Assembly (NCBI GenBank): GCA_937925925.1 | Contig: CALANA010000312.1 | Coordinates: 1 to 33,237, forward strand | Source of the DNA: an uncultured Chloroflexales bacterium | Lineage (GTDB): Bacteria; Chloroflexota; Chloroflexia; Chloroflexales; Chloroflexaceae | Direction: 5' to 3' | DNA: 33,237 nucleotides | In this document: positions 15,103 to 22,985 of the stretch, one piece after another | Position numbering within the stretch: the stretch's first letter is position 1 | How the letters are laid out: each line of letters opens with the position of its first letter | The notes under the pieces: generated by a model | Told to the model about the DNA's origin: nothing | Seen by the model: only the letters and a program-made list of their open reading frames with translations | Database searches by the model: none | Position numbers and translations under genes: made by a program

Positions 15103-17754
15103 ATGCGCTCGATGTCGGCACGCGCAACCAGGATTGATCAGACAACCTACTCCGATCAAGTTCGACAAACACGCCAGGCGCTAGATACCGTTGACGACAC
15201 CAGCCTGGTCAGTCTGTCAGGGCTAGGCATCCCTCAAGTACAGGCACTCAAGCAAGAAATTGCCGAGATTTTTCCGGCGTCTAATTTACCATCATTTTTA
15301 CTCCAGGGTTTATTGCAACTCAAAGACCGGACACTCCCTCAAGAACGGGTTGATGCTGACTTGACCGTGCTTTTTCGGGGCACAAAACAAATTGGTATCT
15401 ACAGCACCTTCCTGGCCGCACCCGCACTGGTGATCTATGGTTATCAGCAATTGCTGATGCTGGCGGGTAAGGATGTTACCAGTGCTTTTCCCAATGGACT
15501 CTGGCAATTTTATACTGAGTTTGGCTTGCGCGAAGATAGCGCACGGCACAGTGTTGAGACTGTTGGCTTTCAGCACGCCTTCCCTACAACCAGTGATCTG
15601 AATGCGGCCACATGCTGGGTATATGCGGCGATCCAGTTGCTGTTTGCCTATGATGATCTGCTGGCCAACGAGTGGCACGAGCGGGTGATGCTACGCGGCC
15701 TCAATGAAGCGCTCAAAACCTATGCCGTGCATATGCTGGGGAAAAAATTGCCGCGCAAGGCTGAAGAACGAGAACCAGTGATTACTGAACAGGTCATGCA
15801 ATTGCGTCAGCAATATCAACTGGAGCGACTGGCTGCTGACTGGCATACTGAACGGCCCTTCCACGCTCCGCCCGGTATGCTCCCCAACGAATATGCCCGC
15901 TATCGTCGCCAGTGTTTTGATGCCTATCTTGCGCGCACGCTGTGTCATCTTCCACCACAAGTACATAGCGCTATGCAGCAGCACTATGACCAGTGTCGTG
16001 AACAGGATCTACCGGCATATCAACAGCAAATGACGCTCTTGATGACCCTGCGCCCGGAACCCTACCAGGATCATCACGAACCTTTAGCGCTGGATCGGGC
16101 GCAGGTAGCCTTGATTGTAGATGGCCGCTACTACCTCTTTGAGGTGTGTGATCGTGACGCCGAAGGACGATTGCTGGTCTTTCCCCGCGATGGCAATCAC
16201 CATAGCACAGGTGTGGCCCTGGCGGCTGAAGAGTCCGATGATGGCAGTTTGTGTGATCGCTATGGACGCACAATCCGGGTTGATCGGGTGGGTCGAGTGC
16301 GAGCAGGCAACGATGTACTCGGTTGCGTGCGTCCACCGCCATTAGCGATCATCAAGGGCCAGGTAGGGGCCGTCCTACGGCAGGCACGCCCGGCCACAGT
16401 TATCCGGCCGCCAGAAACGCTCACCGTCGATTTGTTGCTGTCTCAGACACCGCGTGAGCGCCAGCGTCATGTGCGTGCCCTGCTTGACGATGTGTCACAA
16501 TCGGCGTTGCAGGCGTTACGGGATGTCCCTATTATCGTCAACTGGGATCGCCATAGCAGTACCCGGCCTATCCGTGATATACGCTATACCCGGCATGGGT
16601 GTGGCGATCATGCGCTTACGCTCATTCGTACCGAGCGTAGCATGGTCTTCGACTTATCGCATATCTTCTTTGATGGCGTCTGGGGCAGCATGCTGGCCGA
16701 AATTCTGACCGGCTTTGCCCTGAACTTGCACCCATTGGTCGCCGATATGCGGGCGCGATCAGTGCCGGCACCGCCACCGCTGGTCTTGAATGACAACCCG
16801 CGCTTTCGGGCGGCGGCTGAGACGGCCCTGCTCCACAGCCCGGTCGAGAGTGCCGGGGAGACAACCGCAGTTGATGTCAAAGCGCTGGCGACGTTGCGGC
16901 GGCGGTTGCAGCCACTGCAATTACCCTTGACGGTCAATGATATTCTCTTACTGGCGCGCAGCCGCCATGCGGCGCACTATCAACCTGGCGCGACTGGCCA
17001 GTCGGCGCTGGCGGCGATCAGCCAGCTTGAACACGGGGCCGACCTGTGTGCCCAGATTGAGCAGTACTGGGAAGAGGAGCGGCTGCTTAATCCAGCGCTG
17101 TTGATCCCGATGGATGCCAGTGCCGTCGATCCCAAATTGCGGCTCTTTCCGGCTACCTTCCGCAATCCACTGCCTGAACTGCTGGGCCATCTCCAGACGT
17201 GCGACGAACTGGTGCTACGTCTACGCCCACGCGCCGATGCGACGGTGCGCGAGCAATTTTTGCATGAGCGGCGGATACTGTATGCGGAATTACGTACCTT
17301 CGGTGCATTTCTGCAAACCCTCCGTGCAGTGACGATGCGGGGTGAGAACTTTACCACCGCTGCGTTACGCCTGCTGGGGCATTTGCCCGCTCCAATGCAA
17401 TATATGATGGATCTCATTCCACAGAAAATTGGCATTCTGAACGAAATCATCAAGGGCCGTGAGGTCTTCTCCAACATCGGCCAGGTTCCGACTACGTCGT
17501 CAGTGACCCGCTTTGCCAGTTCGCGTGATGATGGTGATACCAAAGTGCTGGTCTGGGGCATTATGTCGGATGCCAGCGGTCGGCTCATCATTACCTTGCG
17601 TGATTTTCGCCCCTATGTGGCCGAATTGCAGCGCTGTGGCCGGGGTGACCTGGCAGCGATGCTGACCCAGGATTATGTCGATCAGTATGCCAGCACGGTC
17701 AATGAGATCGTGAAGTGTATTCAGCGCGTGTTCGCCTATAAGGAAAAAGAATAG
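15103..17754 (+). CDS. uncharacterised 883-aa protein with acyltransferase-like (condensation/WS-DGAT superfamily) C-terminal half
   Basis: Not recognised as a named family. The N-terminal half (about 1-400) is predicted mostly helical, with AFPNGLWQFYTEFGLREDSARHSVETVGF and TCWVYAAIQLLFAYDDLLANEWHERV; the Glu/Asp/His-rich pattern could bind metal. A short beta-rich segment (about 340-420) follows. The C-terminal half has features of CoA/carrier-dependent acyltransferases: SHIFFDG with His520-xxx-Asp524-Gly525, LTVNDILLLA with Asn612-Asp613, and a late SNIG (790-793) followed by a strand-rich end, comparable in order to the HHxxxDG, ND and SN elements of wax-ester-synthase and condensation domains. 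No signal peptide or membrane span. A Ser/Thr kinase follows 37 bp later and may be co-transcribed. Existence of the gene is certain; the acyltransferase idea is moderate. Confidence 0.85.
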   Translation: MRSMSARATRIDQTTYSDQVRQTRQALDTVDDTSLVSLSGLGIPQVQALKQEIAEIFPASNLPSFLLQGLLQLKDRTLPQERVDADLTVLFRGTKQIGIYSTFLAAPALVIYGYQQLLMLAGKDVTSAFPNGLWQFYTEFGLREDSARHSVETVGFQHAFPTTSDLNAATCWVYAAIQLLFAYDDLLANEWHERVMLRGLNEALKTYAVHMLGKKLPRKAEEREPVITEQVMQLRQQYQLERLAADWHTERPFHAPPGMLPNEYARYRRQCFDAYLARTLCHLPPQVHSAMQQHYDQCREQDLPAYQQQMTLLMTLRPEPYQDHHEPLALDRAQVALIVDGRYYLFEVCDRDAEGRLLVFPRDGNHHSTGVALAAEESDDGSLCDRYGRTIRVDRVGRVRAGNDVLGCVRPPPLAIIKGQVGAVLRQARPATVIRPPETLTVDLLLSQTPRERQRHVRALLDDVSQSALQALRDVPIIVNWDRHSSTRPIRDIRYTRHGCGDHALTLIRTERSMVFDLSHIFFDGVWGSMLAEILTGFALNLHPLVADMRARSVPAPPPLVLNDNPRFRAAAETALLHSPVESAGETTAVDVKALATLRRRLQPLQLPLTVNDILLLARSRHAAHYQPGATGQSALAAISQLEHGADLCAQIEQYWEEERLLNPALLIPMDASAVDPKLRLFPATFRNPLPELLGHLQTCDELVLRLRPRADATVREQFLHERRILYAELRTFGAFLQTLRAVTMRGENFTTAALRLLGHLPAPMQYMMDLIPQKIGILNEIIKGREVFSNIGQVPTTSSVTRFASSRDDGDTKVLVWGIMSDASGRLIITLRDFRPYVAELQRCGRGDLAAMLTQDYVDQYASTVNEIVKCIQRVFAYKEKE

Positions 17755-17791
17755 TCCCGATTCATCATTCAGGTTGAGTAGCTGAGGATAT

Positions 17792-19084
17792 ATGACTGAC
17801 AGGTTGACAATCACCCACCTGGGCCGGTATAAGCTGGGTGAACTGCTAGGCAGTGGCGGTATGGCCAGCGTGTACAAAGGTTATGATCCAACGCATAAGC
17901 GCGAGGTGGCAATCAAAGTATTGAATGCGGCTGATCAGTCACCGGATTTCGTCAAACGGTTCCGGCGTGAAGTGAACGTACTCAAGAGTCTGCGGCATCC
18001 GCACATTGTCGAATTTTATGACTTTGGTGAGCAGGATGACCTCATGTACATGGTGCAAGAATTGCTGCCTGGCCCTACCCTGGCCGATCGCATTCGGCGG
18101 TTGGGCAGGCGGCGTGTGCCAGATGCCGATGTGCCGGTGATTATCGCCCAGCTAGCCGATGCGCTGGATTTTGCACATGCTCGCGGTATTATTCACCGCG
18201 ATGTCAAACCCGGCAACATTATGTACAACGCGGCACGCCAGGTGGTGCTAACCGATTTTGGCATTGCGCGCAGCCCGAAGGATGCGATGCGCACCATCAC
18301 CGGCCCAGGCGTGGTGATGGGAACACCGGGGTATGTGGCACCCGAACAGGCGATTAGCAGCGCCACGCTCACATCGGCCTGTGACATCTATGCGCTGGGG
18401 GTGGTGCTGTTTGAACTGGCGACCGGACAATTACCGTTTCAGGCCGATACGGCCATGAATGTGGTCTTGAAACATCTGTATGAGGAACCACCGCCGCTGT
18501 CCAGTTTGCGGCCCGATCTGCCGCCGCTGATGGATGAGGTGGTACAACGGGCGTTGCGCAAAGAACCTGAACAGCGCTATGCCAGTGCTGGCGAGTTGGC
18601 CCGGGCGCTACAGGCTGCCTGGCCGGGGGCTGCGCCGAGCGCAAAGTCGGCCACCCGGCCAGCACGTGCTACGGCTGACGATAGCGCTCACCAGACTCCA
18701 GCGCGTACACCACGCACGGCCAGTGCCTCTCCGCCCGCAACAGCAAAAAAGGAACGCGAGCGCCCGGCTACACCGAAATCCGGGAGCAAGGCCCGCTCAT
18801 CCACCAGGGCAAAGGCCGGTGACGACAACGCAAAGCCCGGAGCGACAAAGCACACACCAGGCACGTCAGTGGCAACATCTGCCCGCGCCACGCCAAAAAG
18901 TAAATCACCCGCAGGGGCCGAATCACCTGCGACACCAGCTCGCACAGATCGGCTGCTACGGATCGGCGTAGGCTTTATCACCGTCTTCGTCGTAGGCATA
19001 TTACTGCTGGCTGGTTGGGGTCTTCTCGATCTGACGATGATTGGGCAGCAGTGGAATGAGTTGGTGCATTTGATCGGGTTTTAG
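17792..19084 (+). CDS. membrane-anchored serine/threonine protein kinase (PknB type)
   Basis: 430 aa. The kinase domain (about 12-280) is complete: glycine loop LGSGGMASVYKG, Lys42 in VAIKVL, HRDVKPGN with catalytic Asp137, DFG Asp155, and GTPGYVAPEQ. A low-complexity Ala/Pro/Lys/Thr linker (about 285-385) leads to one membrane span (about 387-412, GVGFITVFVVGILLLAGW) and a short C-terminal tail outside. It lacks PASTA or other sensor repeats, so the stimulus is not evident. GAGGA precedes the ATG. The close upstream 883-aa gene may be a functional partner. No PP2C phosphatase is adjacent; a SpoIIE-type one lies 4 kb downstream. Confidence 0.95.
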   Translation: MTDRLTITHLGRYKLGELLGSGGMASVYKGYDPTHKREVAIKVLNAADQSPDFVKRFRREVNVLKSLRHPHIVEFYDFGEQDDLMYMVQELLPGPTLADRIRRLGRRRVPDADVPVIIAQLADALDFAHARGIIHRDVKPGNIMYNAARQVVLTDFGIARSPKDAMRTITGPGVVMGTPGYVAPEQAISSATLTSACDIYALGVVLFELATGQLPFQADTAMNVVLKHLYEEPPPLSSLRPDLPPLMDEVVQRALRKEPEQRYASAGELARALQAAWPGAAPSAKSATRPARATADDSAHQTPARTPRTASASPPATAKKERERPATPKSGSKARSSTRAKAGDDNAKPGATKHTPGTSVATSARATPKSKSPAGAESPATPARTDRLLRIGVGFITVFVVGILLLAGWGLLDLTMIGQQWNELVHLIGF

Positions 19085-19223
19085 GCGTAGAGTCAGTCTG
19101 TGTAGCGGATAGCACCACAGGAGGGGTGGTGTCGGAGGTTTGACACATCCAGGCGTATCGGTATGCTGTGTGGGAATCCGTTCACGGAAACATGCCGACT
19201 CTGCCACCCACTGTTCAACCGGC

Positions 19224-20174
19224 TTACTGTGCCGCCTGTAACCAGGCTTCCAGGTCAGCCAGGCCGGTGAAGTCGAGCAGGGCATCGGCCAGTTGCTCCA
19301 GTTGCGCCATCGTCAACTGCTCAAGCTGCGCGGTGATCTCCGGCGGCAACGCGCCACACCGCCGCGTCAGTAGGCGCTGAATGAGATAACGCCGTTCCTG
19401 TTGGACGCCCTTCTGGATGCCCAGACGTTCAACACTTGTGACATAGGTCATCTGGTGTTCCTCCTCATAGGCCTGCAGCGTCTCCCAGAAGCGCGTGGTC
19501 AACTCATCTGGGAGCCACAGCAGCCAGTCCAGAAAGTGAAACAGCCGCAGGATATCGTCCCGCTCCATCCCGCGTTCATACAGGCGACGCACCAGCACCA
19601 GTTTCCACTGTAAGCGCCCTTCCGGGTCGTGGCGCGTCTCCTGCGTCTTCAAATGCGCCATCACCACCGTCGCAAACGGGTTCGTACTCGCTTCTAAGGC
19701 CTCCCACGGCAGATAATCCAGCACCTTCACGCTGCGAAAGCGGAAGGTGAGCGCCGTCTCCCACACCACCGGAGTCACAAATTCCGTGGGCCGCCAGCCC
19801 CCCGTCTCATCGGCCAGGATGGCCAGGCTCTCAATCGGCAGGTGGTAGCGGTCATAGATACGGTAGTAGTAGATGAACATGCGCTCCGGGAAACTGGCCT
19901 CGTCCTGGCTCTGGATCTCGATGTGGATGAGCAACCAGGTCTCCTGTCCGCTCTTCTTCCAGACCCTGACCAGTTTGTCAACGTGGCGGCGGGTGAGCCG
20001 GGCATCACGGGTTATCTGCTGCAGTTCTGTATCCAGGAAAGTATAGCCCCGCTCCCAGTCAATATCGGCATAGGCGGCCGGAAAGAAAAAGGCGAGAAAG
20101 GGCGCAAAATAGTGTTCCAGGATCTGTTTCCAGGGACTATCATAATCATCTTGCTCGACAATTGGAGGGGGCAT
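19224..20174 (-). CDS. Rpn-family (PD-(D/E)XK nuclease-like) protein with DUF4351 tail
   Basis: About 316 aa. The N-terminal part (about 10-220) has the Rpn/YhgA-like pattern: PWKQILEHYFAPFLAFFFP, DIDWERGYTFLDTELQQI, then WLLIHIEIQSQDEASFPERMFIYYYRIYDRY, containing the E-I-Q nuclease-type core. The last ~50 residues (LIQRLLTRRCGALPPEI ... LADLEAWLQ) are DUF4351. Such genes are present in many copies in Chloroflexota and cyanobacteria and are linked to recombination or selfish spread. The open frame runs on to 20384, but the ATG at 20174 is preceded by AGGAAAGGA and starts the conserved text; the upstream 70 residues cover a repeat region. Confidence 0.88.
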   Translation of the reverse strand: MPPPIVEQDDYDSPWKQILEHYFAPFLAFFFPAAYADIDWERGYTFLDTELQQITRDARLTRRHVDKLVRVWKKSGQETWLLIHIEIQSQDEASFPERMFIYYYRIYDRYHLPIESLAILADETGGWRPTEFVTPVVWETALTFRFRSVKVLDYLPWEALEASTNPFATVVMAHLKTQETRHDPEGRLQWKLVLVRRLYERGMERDDILRLFHFLDWLLWLPDELTTRFWETLQAYEEEHQMTYVTSVERLGIQKGVQQERRYLIQRLLTRRCGALPPEITAQLEQLTMAQLEQLADALLDFTGLADLEAWLQAAQ

Positions 20175-20282
20175 GAGACTGGTTCCTTTCCTGTGCAACT
20201 CACCCGTGCGTGAGAACTGGCAGCATGATAGCAGGTTGACCGCCAGTCGGCAAGCACAGAGGCGTTGGCATGCAGGTATGCT

Positions 20283-20371
20283 AGACGGCCCACACTCCCA
20301 TGGAAATGGGTCGTTCCAGTTCCAGGGACTGGTATGCGTCAGGAGACGGCCCACACTCCCATGGAAATGGG
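20283..20371. repeat. 28-bp direct repeat with 61-bp period
   Basis: AGACGGCCCACACTCCCATG plus 8 bases occurs at 20283-20310 and 20344-20371; each copy ends in the dyad CCCATGGAAATGGG. Between them lies another dyad, CCAGTTCCAGGGACTGG. The pair sits 110-200 nt upstream of the Rpn gene, in the divergent-side gap 20175-20464. Confidence 0.8.
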
Positions 20372-20464
20372 GCCGGGTCTGCATCGGTACCAGGCACGGT
20401 TTGTGCTGCCGGGTCGGTTTATGATGTCGGATAGGGGTCTATTGGCGTGGCCAGGTTCGTCCCA

Positions 20465-21754
20465 TCACCACAACCGACGATCACGAACAATACCAGCATC
20501 AGCGTGTCGGGCAACGTTCCTTTCTAACGCCGCATACGCTGCCTCGAGCCGGGGCACGATCACCTCCCAGTCGTAATATTGCCGCACAAAGCGCCGCCCG
20601 TCTGTGCCGAGTTGTTGCCGTAGCGCTGGATCGTCGAGCAGGCGCAGAATCGCTGCGGCAAAGTCTGCCGGTGTATCGGCCAGCAACAGTGGCCTGGCAC
20701 CGACCACCCCTTCGGCACCCATGGTGGTGCTGACAACGGGGGTCTGCATCGCCAGCGCCTCCAGTAGCTTGAGGCGGATACCACCACCGATGCGCATCGG
20801 TACGACATAGACCGCCGCCTGGGCAATAAATGGGCGCACATCGGCCACGGCACCAGTGACCTCTACTGTCACGCCATCGTGCAGCGCACGTATTGCCGGG
20901 GCTGGATTGCGACCAACCACCACCAGGCGCACTTCTGGACGAGGAGTACGTACCAGCGGCAGCACCTGCTGCACAAACCAGATCACGGCATCTATATTCG
21001 GGCGGAAATCCATGGTGCCGGTAAACACCAGGTGCGGCATGGGAGTGACTGTTAGCACACGACGATCAAAATAGTCGGTGTCAACGCCATTGGGGATGAT
21101 GCTGATCGCTGCTGAACGCTCCAGGCGGTGCAGTGCTTGCCGATCTTCGGCAGAAACCGCCAGAACGTGATCATAGGCCCGTAACAGACGACGCTCGTAG
21201 GTCGCCAGCTTTTGCCACTGGACTAGCGAGTACAGGCCAGCCAGCAATGGACGTGGTGTGTGTCGCAATGCCGTGATCTGGCGCAGATCGGTCAGCGCGG
21301 CCCGCCGCTGCAACACATATTCGGCGTTGAACTGGTCGAGGAACAGCCAGGGTTGACCGCGAACGCGGCGCTCTTGCTGAAGCGCCAGGCCATAGTGGGC
21401 CATCTCAATACTCTCGGCCTGCACCACATCGAATGGCTGTGACGCCAGCAACCGCCGCAGCGTCGCTGCATACTGCGATGACGCATTGCGCAATGCCATA
21501 TCAGGCTGTGGAGCAGCCAGCGTCGTCCATGCACGCTGCACCAGTGAGCGTGACGGCACACTGGGTACCGTCACCACGCCGCACACGTCACGTAGCGGTG
21601 CCAGTGCTGCAACTGCCGCCGGATCGGGGGCAAACGTCAGGCAACAGATCGTGTGCTGCCGCGCCAATCCACACAACAGATGGTACATCCGCAGCATCCC
21701 CCCACTGTGGGGTGGATAAGGCGGGTAGGGACAGAGGAACAAAATTCGCATCAT
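20465..21754 (-). CDS. glycosyltransferase, GT4 family
   Basis: 429 aa. A two-domain GT-B protein: N-terminal Rossmann domain starting MRILFLCPYPPYPPHSGGMLR, with the typical glycine pair for acceptor binding, and a C-terminal domain with FTGTMDFRPNIDAVIWFV, VVVGRNPAPAIRAL and GGGIRLKLLEALAMQTPVVSTTMGAEGV, the EX7E-related nucleotide-sugar pocket. It transfers a sugar to an unknown acceptor, probably for cell-surface glycans. GGAG lies just before tandem ATGs (21754 and 21751); the second is equally possible. It is on its own: no other glycan genes are adjacent. Confidence 0.92.
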   Translation of the reverse strand: MMRILFLCPYPPYPPHSGGMLRMYHLLCGLARQHTICCLTFAPDPAAVAALAPLRDVCGVVTVPSVPSRSLVQRAWTTLAAPQPDMALRNASSQYAATLRRLLASQPFDVVQAESIEMAHYGLALQQERRVRGQPWLFLDQFNAEYVLQRRAALTDLRQITALRHTPRPLLAGLYSLVQWQKLATYERRLLRAYDHVLAVSAEDRQALHRLERSAAISIIPNGVDTDYFDRRVLTVTPMPHLVFTGTMDFRPNIDAVIWFVQQVLPLVRTPRPEVRLVVVGRNPAPAIRALHDGVTVEVTGAVADVRPFIAQAAVYVVPMRIGGGIRLKLLEALAMQTPVVSTTMGAEGVVGARPLLLADTPADFAAAILRLLDDPALRQQLGTDGRRFVRQYYDWEVIVPRLEAAYAALERNVARHADAGIVRDRRLW

Positions 21755-21857
21755 GACTCCGATAGGACAACGAGACAGGTTTCAACGCGGGCACAGCCAT
21801 CGTGTGGTATGCACCTATTCATCACAGCGGTATGGCCGCCGGGGTACCTCTGTGGTC

Positions 21858-21977
21858 GATAGCAATCCGAAAACAGTTGTGAAGACCCGGAGTCCAGGCT
21901 GAAGCCTGAGTACTCCGTCCAGGCTGAAGCCTGGACGCCAGGTTTATATTTATAATTGCAATAGGTTTGCTCTATGG
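21858..21977 (+). repeat. R1 palindromic repeat element, copy 3
   Basis: Left end GATAGCAATCC (21858-21868) and right end GGTTTGCTCTAT (from 21964) are imperfect inverted repeats. Inside are AGTTGTGAAGACCCGGAG, a broken dyad and an intact dyad CCAGGCTGAAGCCTGG. This is the most complete of the three copies and defines the family at about 120 bp. Confidence 0.75.
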
Positions 21978-22155
21978 GCGCGAATCATCGCACTGGGACA
22001 GCAAAATCTGCATGGCGCAACCATAGCATGTTCCTTTATACCCAATAAGGCGAGATTTGTAAACCGGGGTGCGTCTCTGTGCTGTATGTAAAGTGGAACG
22101 CTGGCACGGGTGTGTTATGAACAGGATTGACGCAGTCGCGTGAACCAGCCATCCC

Positions 22156-22243
22156 TTCGTCTGCGCTCAGGACAAGCTTTTTTGCCGGAGTTTACCCCAT
22201 TCGACTGCGCTCAGGGCAAGCTCTGAGCGAAGCCGAATGGGGC
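22156..22243 (-). repeat. R4 repeat, copy 2 (inverted)
   Basis: The reverse complement matches 8606-8696 almost base for base over about 88 bp, including the internal palindrome and the AACTCCGGC block. Confidence 0.85.
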
Positions 22244-22306
22244 AGAGTAGTACTTTGTCTTTTTTTTCGTCAAATTTTCGCCTTCGGCGAAAAGGGGAGT
22301 TGACCA
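22240..22306 (-). repeat. R3 palindrome element, copy C (diverged)
   Basis: GGCAGAGTAGTACTTTGTC followed by a T-run and the hairpin TTTTCGCC-TTC-GGCGAAAA, with outer GTCAA/TTGAC arms. The flank matches R3 copy B read in reverse. The outer stem is partly decayed. The remaining gap 21978-22421 shows no gene. Confidence 0.6.
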
Positions 22307-22421
22307 GATCATTGTGTCCGTCCGGTTATTGACGTGCAGGCAACGCAATGGTATTCTATGATTTCATAAATTGTTCATATATACTGAATGGGACTCACCG
22401 ATCCAGTCAAAGGAGTAAAAT

Positions 22422-22985
22422 ATGCGCATGCTTTTTCAAGTTGGATGGACTATCAGCGTGTACCTCGTCCTCGTAGCATGTGGCACAGCACCCGCAACAG
22501 ATGCAGGTTATAGGGTAGTCCAGGCGGGATCAATACAGCCCGGTGACACCCTATCTCCACCAGCCGGCACTGTCATCCTGACCCTCACTGGGAAGATCGG
22601 AGTAACCAATATTGCGGATCGGCTTGAGTTCGATATGGAGACGTTGGAGCAAATCGGTCTGGTTGAATATACCGTTGATGATCCGCATCTGATCGAGACC
22701 GTGACCTATCAAGGCGTGTTACTTGAACCGTTGCTGGCGGTAGCGCAGATAACGCCTGATGCAACTGAGCTACAAGCAACGGCGGTGGATGGCTATCAAA
22801 CTATTATTCCCCTGCGTGTCCTGGAGTGGCCGGTGATGGTTGCTACCAGACGCGATGGCGAACGGATGCCTCTGACCGCTAAAGGCCCGCTGCAGATCGC
22901 TTTTCCGTATAATACGTTTGAGATTGATCCAATTGTCCATGATCCGATGTGGGTCTGGCACCTGGCTGCGTTGGAGGTACGTTAG
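22422..22985 (+). CDS. lipoprotein with molybdopterin-oxidoreductase-like (sulfite oxidase-type) fold
   Basis: 187 aa. A hydrophobic N-terminus ends in a lipobox-like VLVAC with Cys20, so it is probably membrane-attached on the outer face. The rest (about 45-187) follows the small sulfite-oxidase-like domain: ILTLTGKIGVTN, FDMETLEQI, VTYQGVLLEPLLAVAQI, TAVDGYQTIIPLRVLEWPVMVATRRDGERM and GPLQIAFPY. The cofactor-ligating Cys of true sulfite oxidases is not seen, so it may be a cofactor-free sensor version. AAAGGAG before the ATG is strong. The next gene begins directly after its stop codon, so the two form one unit; the pairing suggests a periplasmic-side input protein for the membrane phosphatase. 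That role is inference. Confidence 0.8.
   Translation: MRMLFQVGWTISVYLVLVACGTAPATDAGYRVVQAGSIQPGDTLSPPAGTVILTLTGKIGVTNIADRLEFDMETLEQIGLVEYTVDDPHLIETVTYQGVLLEPLLAVAQITPDATELQATAVDGYQTIIPLRVLEWPVMVATRRDGERMPLTAKGPLQIAFPYNTFEIDPIVHDPMWVWHLAALEVR

Noticed and set aside
19110..19135. Hairpin CACCAC...GTGGTG after the Ser/Thr kinase gene as a terminator
   Set aside because: Short stem, no T-run; cannot be distinguished from chance.
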